Source: Conus ventricosus (Eukaryota; Mollusca; Gastropoda; Neogastropoda; Conidae). From it: a stretch of 64,000 nucleotides of DNA. The notes under the pieces were generated by a model. It searched no databases. It saw only the letters and a program-made list of their open reading frames with translations, and was not told the DNA's origin. The stretch spans positions 55,808,223 through 55,872,222 of the forward strand of contig CM031600.1 in assembly GCA_018398815.1 (NCBI GenBank), written 5' to 3'. Made by a program: the position numbers and the translations under genes. Each line of letters begins with the position of its first letter. Position 1 is the first letter of the stretch. Positions 45,197-56,441 of the stretch are shown piece by piece.

Positions 45197-47130
45197 AGCA
45201 GAGTGAATTCCATTATACAATGTACAACATAGATCCTGGAGTTGGCAGAATAATTTGTGGACTGTATGAAGCACAGCTTCCCAACTATCGATGTGGAGTT
45301 GAACTTTTTGAAGGCTTTCAACAATGTAAACCACTGCCTTAAACATAAACTGGAGCAGTGCAGTGCTGGGGTTGAGAATGGGGTGGAGCAACACACAGGT
45401 GAACTACTGACTTCTTCATCAAGAGGACACACTCACTAAAGGACCTACTCCAGCAGTCATGGTAGGACTATCAATGTGAAATCAGGAATTCATCTATGCA
45501 CTGTCCCAGGCCCCCACTTCTTGAGCATCAATGACCATCCTCACAGTACAGTGTGGTCTATGTTTCCAAAGCGTTAGCAAATAACACCATTCTGTACTGC
45601 CTCATATGATCAGGATCAGATCCAGGAAGACCTCCACACTGAAAAGTGTGGGGAGCAAGAATGGGACATGTATTGTATGCATCTACATCCTGAGAAATGT
45701 AGTGTCATGCAAGTCTTCAGGAAGAAAGGGGAATCCACATCTCAGTGACACCCCTCTATGTGATATTTTTGCATGCAAATGACCATCCAGGTTACTGGTA
45801 CAACAATGAGTAGTACAATTGTACATTTTGTACATGATGATTAAGAAAGAAATAACCTGATCTGCAGAGAACAGCATGGCTTTACTCTTGGACACTCCTG
45901 GACATGCTGGACTGCTAGACCAAAGTTTGGATCAAGGATCAGTTGATGCAGGTTACATGGACTTTGTAAAGCATTCAACTATGTCCCGTCTTAGGGGCTC
46001 ATGAAAAAGAATGAGGATGGAATGCAAAGTAAAATGCACCAACGGACTGAGAACTTACTTGAAAACAGAAGCACGCATGTTATTGTTAATGGAGTCAAAT
46101 CCAACACCAGTGACCAGCAATATTCCCCAAGACAGTATGCTTAGACCGATCCTTTTTGTCATATATCAATGACCTGCCACACAATACAAGGTGGCATGTA
46201 AGAATCTTTGCTGATGACACCAAACTTTCAGCTGAAGTGACAGCCATGAAACAAGTGCCAACCTACAGGGTGATTTGAACAGATGAGATTTATGGTCATC
46301 AGACAGAAAATTAACCTCTCATCTGGAAAAATGTTGCGCAAAGAGGCTGGGCCAGCTTGAAACGGAACTGCCTAACTATTACAATGTTACATGGAAGGAA
46401 AAAACAATGAAAAGCTAAGCTACATCCATACTTTTACAGTTAGTGGTGCTAAAAAAGACTCAAGGGTAATGATCAACTATCATCTGACATATATACAACT
46501 ACAACAAAAGCATGTGGTACAAACCAAGGCCAACTCCATCGCTGGAATCATCAAACATTCTTTTAGTTTTATAAAAGTTTTAACTAACCACATAACCGGA
46601 AGAACTTTTCATGCAGTTTTAAAAGTCACTAGTCAGATCAGTCTCAGAGTATGAGCATTTTCTGAATACCATTTAAAAAAACAAAAACATTCCAGAGTAA
46701 TACGGAGGGCGTCTAGTGCTGAACCACCATAAAGATTATCCTCTACATGACAAATCCTATCCAAAATGCACAGCCTCCAGCTACCAAACCTGGAACATTG
46801 CTGCAGAAGAAGGGGAGAGGAGGGCAATGACTGCCCTTTTCAAGTAACTCTGTGGCATCTACAACAGTACAAGACCGACAAGGTCTAAGTTCTACCAGAA
46901 AAAAGACATCAGGGTAAAATTCTGAAGCCGTTTCATGTTATTATGTATTAGCTTAAAACAAAATTGTTTAAAAACTTCAAACAAGCTTCACAGCAGTCTC
47001 ACAATACAGAGCAAATATCTTCTCTCAGAGAGCAGTAACTATCTGGAATAGTCTACCTAATGAGTCAATACCTAACCTGTTGGTGCTTTAAAAGGCAGTG
47101 TCAATACCCACTGGGCCTTTCTCCCATCTC
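45197..47130 (+). mobile_element. CR1/Jockey-group LINE, heavily decayed
   Basis: Fragments in order: LNFLKAFNNVNHCLKHKLEQ (palm A-like, 45300). A second stretch near 45870 reads QHGFTLGHSW. Then comes GSVDAGYMDFVKHSTMSRL, then NIPQDSMLRPILFVIYQ (46115-46168). A RIFADDTK-equivalent follows near 46200 (AGAATCTTTGCTGATGACAC). The thumb is near 46430-46660, and the C-terminal NSLPNE-like region near 47050. Two palm A-like regions suggest an internal rearrangement or two overlapping copies. No intact frame. Confidence 0.7.
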
Positions 47131-47595
47131 TGTACAAACCACCTTGCCACAACTATGCTGCCATGCATGCTAACATTGTAGCCAAGAAGCTATGAACTGA
47201 CCTTTTACATAGGCCTAAACCATTGTAACAATCATGTAAGCATAAAGTAAAAATACTGAGAAAAGGGGGCGAGGAAAATAGTAAATGTGGACACTGCCAA
47301 TGAATAAACAGTTACCTGCTATGTCTGATTTATCCTTTTGGATCTACGTTGTTTAAAAAAAAAAAAAAGCAAAGTTTGCTCACTCACATTGATCCATACT
47401 TGCTACAGGGCCAGATGTTATCAATCTGATTCCAGAAACACATAAGCCATACAGTATCCTTCTGCATCAGTGTTTCTGATGGCAATATTTATTCTTCAGC
47501 ATTATTGATCAGTATCATTCAGCTGAACCTGATGAAAGATGCCACTTAAGTTATAGCAGGGGGTGTTCCAAAAGAAGACAGAGAGAGAGAATTGG
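47131..47595. other. Unassigned sequence
   Basis: No gene or repeat recognised apart from an A13 run near 47356. Confidence 0.4.
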
Positions 47596-47597
47596 TG

Positions 47598-47667
<70 letters not shown>
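47596..47667. repeat. (TG)n microsatellite
   Basis: About 35 uninterrupted TG dinucleotides. Confidence 0.95.
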
Positions 47668-47669
<2 letters not shown>

Positions 47670-48149
47670 TACTGATATTTTCATGACTCAAGCTAGGTCT
47701 CTCCACACACGGGAATGCACTGAACGGAACCACCCTAGCCTTCATTCACATTTATCATCGGGAACCTGTCTGGTTAGAGGAGATGTTTGTTGAGAAGGGA
47801 ACTGAACAGCTCCATAGAAGGAGCACAGGCAACCACTTTCTGGAGACCATTCTATTCTGGACTGATGTGAGGAAGAATGGTTTTTTTTGGCAGTATAGGG
47901 TCCTGAGAGAATTCTAAATCATAGGCATCTGGGTGGGATTGCTGTTGATTTCTTTTCTGCAGAAGGGTGGTGGTGGTGTGTGTGTGTGTGTACGTGTGTG
48001 GGGGAAGGGGGAGGGGGGGGGGGTTACGTGGTACTGATGGTGATGAGACTGTGGCAGCCTAGCCACTTTCCTTTTTTAACTAATGAGTAGGCAACTTTAC
48101 ATTGGCCAGCTTTGTGTCAACACTGAAAGGTCTGAAACTGTTCTGGACA

Positions 48150-48409
48150 CATCATTCCACTTGCCTCTTTTTTTTCTCAATGGTGTTGATTCTGGAGTAG
48201 TGAAGGGTCTCATTACTGGACTCACATGGTCTCAATGCCTCATAAGAGCCAAGGTGGACTTGTTGGATGGACATGCCATCATTCCACTTGCCTCTGTTGT
48301 TTTTTTTTCTCAATGGTGTTGATTCTGGAGTAGTGAAGGGTCTCATTACTGGACTCACATAGTCTCGATGCCTCATAAGAGCCAAGGTGGACTTGTTGGA
48401 TGGACATGG
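48150..48409 (+). repeat. 127-bp tandem duplication
   Basis: Two copies starting CATCATTCCACTTGCCTCT differ by a few bases and a short insertion. A recent local duplication inside LINE debris. Confidence 0.9.
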
Positions 48410-48575
48410 TGACACCCTCTAGGGGCACAGTTCACTCACGCTGCCTCTCTGACTAGGCAATTCTTGTCCTCAGTACAGGGATTCGTAGGTGGTATCCTGC
48501 GTATTTTGGATCAGAATAGGCAGTGAACATCACTGAAAAAACTCAGAAGCAGCGCAGTGTCTCCTCTGGTAGGCT
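48405..48575 (+). mobile_element. Fragment of the long tRNA-headed retroposon
   Basis: CAGTTCACTCACGCTGCCTC and GGTATCCTGCGTATTTTGGA align with the body (not the tRNA head) of the element at 35663-36514, in the opposite orientation. About 170 bp remain. Confidence 0.7.
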
Positions 48576-49130
48576 GCCATACAACCTCCCGACATGGTGG
48601 ATTGCTTTTGCCTGTGCTGCTGAGGTACATGCCAGGTTGTGGCTGAGAACAATGAGCTGGAACAAGCAGCATGGGCGGAATGTCACCATGGTGGTATAAA
48701 AGCTGAGATAGAAAAATGACTTTGTTGGTCATGCTGTTGATCTGCAGTCCCATTTCAGGTCCTAGGTGATGATAATGCCAGGTACTTTGCCTTTTCTCAC
48801 TCTCTGGCTGGGGACCTCAAGACTCAAGTTGTCACCATTAGGTTATATGTAGAACTGAATATTTCTAGGGGTGAAAGGTCATCTTTATCTTTAATGGATC
48901 CCCAAAAACAAATGTGTACAAGTCCTGCTGTAGCTGGTGTTGGCTGCCAACTGCACTGACATCCCTGTGACTGATGTTTTTGCCTGCAAACAGGCACTCT
49001 GTTGAGGGCAGTCCTGATGGCAGATCATAAATGCAAAGCAGGAAGAGACTGGGTCACTGGACAAAATCCTGTGAGACTCGTGATTCTATTGATACTTATA
49101 AATCCAGATTTCTCCCACCAATGACAACAG

Positions 49131-49828
49131 CCCGTCTTCTAGTTGTCTTGCAATAAAGTGGTAATCCATTGCTGAACCTTCCTTGTGATGCCGTAATAAT
49201 TCTGGTATTTGCTTGCAGCAAGGTTCATCTGAACGAAAGTGTTTGGGAAGTACATTATAAGTATGTAACTATAATCATTGCGAACCTTGCTTTTAGATCT
49301 TGGTATGAAATTAAACGCTGCGAAAGAAAAAGTGAAAGTGCACGAGAACTGTCTTTGGCCCGAACAGTCCATGATAGTGTGGGTCTTGGTCAATATTTTT
49401 CAAGTTTAGTTTGACAAAAATTCATGCAGCCAAGTGTAATGTTACACTTACACACACAAACTGAATCTTTTGAAATAAAGAATATGCCAATGATAATTTA
49501 ACATTCAAATTTCAATGCTTACAGATTCCGATCCCCTACGCTGTTCCCGCATAGGAATTACAGACGATAACTCTTTTTTCTGAAAAGTGATGAAAGCTTA
49601 TAGCTCCCTCAAAACTCAATTAAAAAAAGAATTAAAACTGTTGATGAAAATATCAATGAAATATTTCATTCGTTATTATGTAAAGGTTTATTCAATTACA
49701 TGTGTGCAACTTTACCATTGCATTTTAGATTTAACATGAAAAATCAATCACAGTAAGTTCAGACAAATGAAGCCCAACGACACGCTCCCCTCATAACATA
49801 TCCGGGCTCTTTTCGTAATTTGGTCAAG
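49131..49828. other. Upstream region of UQCRH
   Basis: Expected to hold the UQCRH promoter and 5' UTR, and possibly the missing 5' exon of CLCC1 on the other strand. No TATA box near the start codon and no recognisable binding site. 49201-49400 has a short open frame without motifs. Confidence 0.4.
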
Positions 49829-49873
49829 ATGGCGATCGGCGACGAGCTTGTCCTGGAGTCCGACCCAAAGGAG
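49829..49873 (+). CDS. UQCRH: UQCRH exon 1
   Basis: MAIGDELVLESDPKE. The start codon context GTCAAGATGG is strong (A at -3, G at +4). Donor GAG/GTAACT. The D-P-x-E pattern before the Glu run matches the human GDPEEEE. Confidence 0.88.
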
Positions 49874-52800
49874 GTAACTGTGTGTAACCGAGTGTGTTTA
49901 AAGTATTCAGTGTTATTTGAGCAGTTTGTTTTTGCTGAATCATACTTGTTGATAGAAGTTTTTTTCATTTAACAGCACGGTTTCTGTGATGGCCTTTTAC
50001 CCCTTTTGACCTTGCACTTGACAGCAAGTTTATTCGCAAGTTCATTTGAAGTAAGTTTCAAAGTCGTGTCATTTGTCAGACCTTTGTCACTTTTACACGG
50101 CAAGGCAGTCGATTTACACACACACGGCAGTCTGCTATCTGCTATAATGTTCATGAGTGGGCTGATCCCCAGTACTTTGAAACACGGCGTAATTTCCATG
50201 ATCAGTCGGCGAAGTCTTTGTCAGGTAGGTAGACTACTTTGCAAACACGAATCAATTTAAAGTGAGGCGACTGCGGGAGAGATTAAAACAAAATTAAATT
50301 AAAAGAAAAACTGCTCTGCCGCCAAGCGAAAGAAACAACTTACAAGACAATGTAATTCATCTCCACCACCACCACGCCCCATTATCCTAAAGTGTTTACC
50401 CTACACTTTAGGAGGGAGGCTTAGTGTGACATGTCTAACCAGCGCCTTAACTATTCCTAGTATTGGGGTTTCTTCTATATATAGGTTTTACCCACTCCCT
50501 TCCAATGCTAACTGCAAGGGTTGACAGTATATGACTGTATCAGTGTATGCTGTTATCTGTATTCAGTTAGTGCTTGGTACTGAGCAGCAACACAATTCCA
50601 ATAACTAGGAGTACTAGGACTAACACTAGGACAGGTTATGTGCAGTGAATGCATGCACAACTAAGCTATGGCTTATCCCACTTCTGACACCATTAAAGTG
50701 TTTACCCTACACTTTAGGAGGGTGGCTTTGTGTGACATGTCTAACCAGTGCCTTAACTATTCCTAGTATTGGGGTTTCTTCTCATGCACATAAACACATG
50801 CACGCACACAGTGCAACTCACCCTGCAGTACTGGAATGGCGAGTGGTGGTCAGTCTGTGACGCGCTCTGTCCAAGCCGAGCTTGCAGCTTGCTTCAGAGG
50901 GTCAGGCAGTTGACGGTGTGACCAGGGAAGGCGGAATGCCACGTCTGGTCCCGCAGATACTGGTAGTTGTTGTCTCAATTGGTGGTGGTCACCGACACCT
51001 CTCATCACTCGTGGCTGGATGCAGAGGACGGGCGTCCGTCACGGTAGGGTGTAAGAAGCCGGGAAAGTGTCCTGGTTGACTGTCTTGGTCGGGAGCGAAC
51101 CTTGAGGCAATGCTTACTTGTCGGGGCTCCGAGTCGAATGTCCGCTTCTTCCTCCCCCTGTCGTCTGCTGATAAGTAAGCACTGCTCATGCGAGGTGCAC
51201 CTTCGGTTCCGGGTGGTGAACCGAGTACGTATGCACACTGTGTGGAGAAGTGAAGAAAAGTTATTTACGATTTTTTTCAGCCATTATTACAAGAAAAATC
51301 ACTCTTAACAAACGAATGACGTCAAACGCTCTTTAATCATAAAGATCAGATTGTAGATCCAAAATAGAATATGTTTCCATGGAAGATAGATAAATATAAG
51401 TTATATCAAAACAAGCAAACATTTAAGCTGTTTTTTTTTAGTTCAAACATAAATCATACATTAATAACGAAAATATCAACGAAGAAGAGAAATCATTATT
51501 TGGGAATATAAATTTTGATACAGTTGCTAAGGGTTAGTTGCTACGATGATTTGCTTGTTTACATTTCGTTTTCGGAACGAAGGCAAGCAAATCATCGGAA
51601 ACTTGATTAAGTTTCATTTAATAGTTGTTGGTTAGAATTAGATTATTATATTGCATTTATCGATAGTTTGTTATAGTATTATTTTTGCTTCGATGTCATG
51701 TTGGTAGGATGATGTCGTAGAGTTGGTCGTTAGATTTGTTTCGATGTTGTTAGGGTGATGTGGTAGTGTTGGTCGTCCGATCAATTGACGACGAGCATGT
51801 ATAAAAGGAGAGTGTGTTTGTGTGTTGGGGGTGGTTCTTGCGTTGTTGTTCTTGCGCAGTTCTTGCGTTGTTCTTGCTGACGGGTCTCGCTGACAGATGC
51901 TTGCTGACCATCCTTGCTGATATAAAAGAGAAGAGAAACATCGATTCTGGTCTGGTCTTAAGATTGTTTGCCTGGCTGATCTGAGCGCTGGTTGCTTGCT
52001 GTCTCTGCTACTTCTATTGATCCACAACACCACCCAGCAGATTTAGTCTGCATGATTAATCTGTGCAAAGTGGCAGGCACGAAGATGAGATAAAAGTTGA
52101 AAATCCTTGGTTCGATCGAGCTCTTGCCTTTGCCCTAAGTCCACTTTGCCACAACTGCATTCGTGCATCACTACAATCCTCACCCCCATTGTCTTAACGT
52201 ACCGCCAGCGTTACCAACATGTTGCAGACTCTAGGTAGGATGTCCCTTGAGGACAGAAGAAAAAAAGCAAGGCTCTCCATGTACTATAAAAATCAAGAAC
52301 TTAGTCAGCTGCCCGAGGTTGAAACAGCAGCTCCAACTTCCCAAGAAGAGAGAGTGACGAAGTCATGATCAGCAGTCTCTAAACAATTAGCTGCAGACAC
52401 CGACTACTGGCTGATGTCGTTCCTCCCAGAACAATTGTGGACTGGAACTCCCTCTCCCAGGATACTGTTGATGCCAAAACCCCAGACACATTTGTGTCAT
52501 GGGTCAACAGGCGTCTTCAGTAGATTTCTGCATAAGGCTGTCTTGTTGTGTGAATGGATGAGGGGAAGGATGTTGCAGGCCTGAGTTGCCTAAGTACTGC
52601 AACCTGGGGCCAGCTGATCCATAGTAATGGATGAAAAGCGACCATGGTAGCCTGCTGGCAGCTCTGCACTTAGCTTTTACCTTTTTTTGTGTGAGTTAGG
52701 CTAGTGAGTAGGCAAGATAGGGGTGGGGGGTGTCACTTTGTGGTATGGATGCTAGTAATTTCATGTTAATGAAATAGGAATTAGAATAGGGTTTTTTTTT

Positions 52801-53974
52801 TGTTTGTTTTTTACAGCAGATCCCCCGTTTCACAGTCTCAAAATAATCAGCCAGTTGATTGTGGAGACTCTTATGGAAGAAGAAGAACGTATGACTTTGG
52901 AGGATCATACAAAGGTGAAGGCGTCAAGTAGCCGTGCCCTGATTTAAAAAACAAAACAAAACAAAAACATTTATACTTAATCATTTTGACCCACATCATC
53001 AATACAGATCCATGGTTCTGACCTTAAATGAAAATAAAGTCAGTGTAGTGATGTAGCTTTTGCGTTATATTATAGGCCTATCCTGCAACCTATAGGCTTG
53101 ACCCAGGCAGTAACACTTAAATTTCATGCCCAATGACACAAGGGCAAGACTACCAACCTCATAAGGATGTCATTTCCAATTAGCACAGTGCAACGAGTGC
53201 ATTGGCTGTCCAGTCCTTGTCATGTGCTGTGGGTACAGTTGGAAAAACTGTAGATCTATGCATCACTGTGTTTGAAGACATCAAGCTGAACTTAATGTAA
53301 CATAGCAGAGTGTTCATTTTAAACTGGTGTATCATCCTATGAGAATCACAGATTGCATCAATGCATGAGGATAATGAGCAAAGAGGTTTATAAAAAAATT
53401 AGCTTGGGGCATCATCACTGTACCAATAGTAACATGGAGGAACTGTGGTTTCATATTACAGATTAAAGTATGATCATTTCTGTGTTTGGATAGTTCGTGA
53501 AAGAATCATTCACTTGTATTGTCCACTAAATGTAAAGCACTTTCGTTTGTCGATGTTGCGATTCTTTAGTCTGCTCTTCAGTGACCCGATCTTAAGTAGT
53601 ACTAGTAGTAACACACTTTCTCTTCACCTTAGTATTCAGGTCCTACAGGACCCAGAAGGGCATTTAAGAAATTGTAGCTCATGAACTGCATGGAATTTTT
53701 TTTTTAATGAATTTAGAAAAAATGCTCATACTAGTCATAGCACTCACAAGCCTCTTTTGTAGAATTTTATCAATTTTCATTGAAAGATAAATGAACAAAG
53801 GTATCATTTTGACTGCCAGTGTATGACAACATGGGTCATACAGAACCCATATTTTTCAGTGAGAAATATCAGTGTCAGGATAATATGAGTCTGGCAGGAT
53901 TCATGCCTTTGAATTAAGTTACTCAGTCTATCTCTGTCTCGTTCTCTCTCTTTCTCAGACTCTGTCTTACTTCA

Positions 53975-54009
<35 letters not shown>

Positions 54010-56410
54010 TATATATCATCATCTCCCTTTGGCTCTCACTTTCTTTCTGTCTCTTTCTCTCTTCACTTTCTCTTTCACTCCCCCTCTTGTCTTTCTCTCT
54101 GTCTTGCTGGTTGGCTGTATTTTCTCTAATTCTCCTTTTTTTCTGTCTGTCTGCCGCAGCCTCTCTGTGGTTGTCTTGTCTCGGTTACTGGCTCTACCCT
54201 TCCCCTCTATGTATTTCTCTGATTCTCTATGTTAATGTACCTCTCTCTTTCTTTCTCACTGTCTGTATTTCTCTCCCCCCCCCCCCCCCCCCTCTCTTCT
54301 CTCTGTCCCTGTTTGTCTCCCTCACCCTTTACCACCCTTTCTCTCTCTCAGTCTCTGACTGTGCTGCTGACTACGTTTTTTTATCCATGAAAAAAACAAA
54401 AAAAACATTCATTCTCTCCCCTTCAGCCCTTCTGTTATCTTAAGAGGAGTGCTGATCTGACAGATAAATGAATAACTGATGCTTCCTAAGCTCAAGCATC
54501 ACATCGTGGAAGTAAACACACCTGTAAACTTGCATAATGTCATTTGATGCAACAAAAAAATAGTGGAACACATTGAAAAACACTTTGGTGTCAATGTCAT
54601 GACAACCACTTTCAACAGATTACTTAGATACAAGGGATAACAGCTGAGATGGGCCTGGAACTAAAACATTAACCATACCGTATGCAAGCACGAGCAAAGC
54701 TAGCACAAAACAACGCTGCATCTTCTCATGGAAAGTAGACCGGAACAGCAACCATGTCAGAAATTCAAATGTTCATCTGCCCATCTGTTTCCTGCTTTTC
54801 AGGATGTTACTTAACTCCTAGCTGTTTGTAACAGTATCTATCACATGCCATGATGGGATTGTAGTATTTGATCATAAATAGATGAAGATACATCCTGTAA
54901 TCTGTTGGGAGTTATAACTGTCATGTTTCTTTCTTTTTTTAAAGTTAATAAGACGGAAATTGGTCAGACATGACATTGACTTGTATGGATATGGAGTGAA
55001 ACTTTTAAGTTTAACTATCTTTACAGTCAGGCTTGAATTTTCACCTTCTTGGTACGCCAGAGTTTGCTGTGTTATGTGAACAGTCAGGGATGAATTTTCT
55101 CCTAGTTTAATTAACATTATAGGCAAATGGGAATCATTCTTCACAAATCATGGTAACTTTTCAAACAGTCTAATGGTGTAAAAAAGTTTGAGCAACGTAC
55201 GATGAAGGTAATTGAAAATTCCTGACTTTTAGATATAGACGTTAAAATCAAGACACTCATTGCATGTAACAGCATTTACCAGTTTTGCCACAATCTTTCA
55301 TGAATAAAGCTTAGATAAAGTTTGATTGGTAATGTGTACTAGTGTAGATTACACGTTGCTTAGCTTTTCCCATTTCACATGGAACATTGAATTGATTTTT
55401 CTGTGTAGGTTTGTGTAACACAATATTGAATGACTTTTCTTCCCTTTAAACAATAACTTACATACTTCAGGGATGAAAACACCTCCGCCGTTTCCGCCGT
55501 CTCCGCCGTTATTTTTTGCATCCTCCGCCGAAAGAAAAAGTCCCGCCGTAAAATTATTCGAAGAATGAAGCTCAGAAAAAGATCTCAACTTGTCTGCCAC
55601 AGCGAATTTCTTCTCTGTCGGTAATTTTCTTAAACGGCGTATTCTCATTCTGCTTCCTTCCAGTATCATTTCTCATCATGGCGTTTGATTCACAGTGAGA
55701 GTTTGCCCCTAGTGATGCAAACAAAACGAAAAAAAAAAAAAAAGAAAGAAGTATGTGGGCCACTAGAAGACCGGTGGCAGCAGAAGGACGTGTGTGACCG
55801 CGGAGTCCCCCGGATTAATAAGAAAACATGACAAAGACAGCGAATTTGAAGTGTTTTGCGAGCCTTGCCGAAAACGTGTCACTTTGGTAGTCGTGGCTTG
55901 TGGCAATCAGAGTCACATCGAGCTCCCAGTCACCAACAGAAAATGTGTGTGTTTCCCACACCATTACAGTATGTTTTCAGATCATTGGGTATGCAACAAT
56001 CTACGTTTAATTTCCAAAGATAGTTTGACTCCTACTCTAAGTACTTCCACTCGTAGAGTCTTCAAAGCAAGGGAAAAACGTCCCAAAGTGACAAAAAGAA
56101 TATAAAAGAACAAATGACATCAAAATAAACTGATGTCACAACAGTATTGTGTAACACTTTTCCCCTGGTATAATACAAACGTTTGCTACATTTGTTAGGT
56201 GTCTGCTAACAGCCCCCCTATGAAATCCTTTTCCACCAGCCCACTCCCCCCACTACCTATATACTTCCTCTACTCCTCCTCCTCCTCCCCCAACCCCCAC
56301 CCTCACCCCACAACACACATACCCCACACACTTTGCCCCCTCCCCCCACCCCCGTCCCCACCTCACACACACACACACAAACCCCCCCCCCCACACACAC
56401 ACACATTCAC

Positions 56411-56441
<31 letters not shown>

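Larger units (their letters stand above)
47780..49130 (-). mobile_element. CR1/Jockey-group LINE, decayed, interrupted by other insertions
   Basis: The minus strand shows a QDLYTFVFGDPLKIKMTFHP-like palm/thumb piece near 48900. It also shows MGLQINSMTNKVIFLSQLLY (48753-48695), the usual thumb of these LINEs, and 3' sequence at 47810-47930 resembling 4490-4600. It is broken by a 127-bp duplication and a piece of the long tRNA-headed retroposon. Low overall identity indicates age. Confidence 0.6.

Noticed and set aside
51620..52033. Confident solo LTR
   Set aside because: A TATA box and plausible TG...CA borders are present, but there is no target duplication, no second LTR and no internal retrovirus-like coding sequence. 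Kept only as a low-confidence feature.
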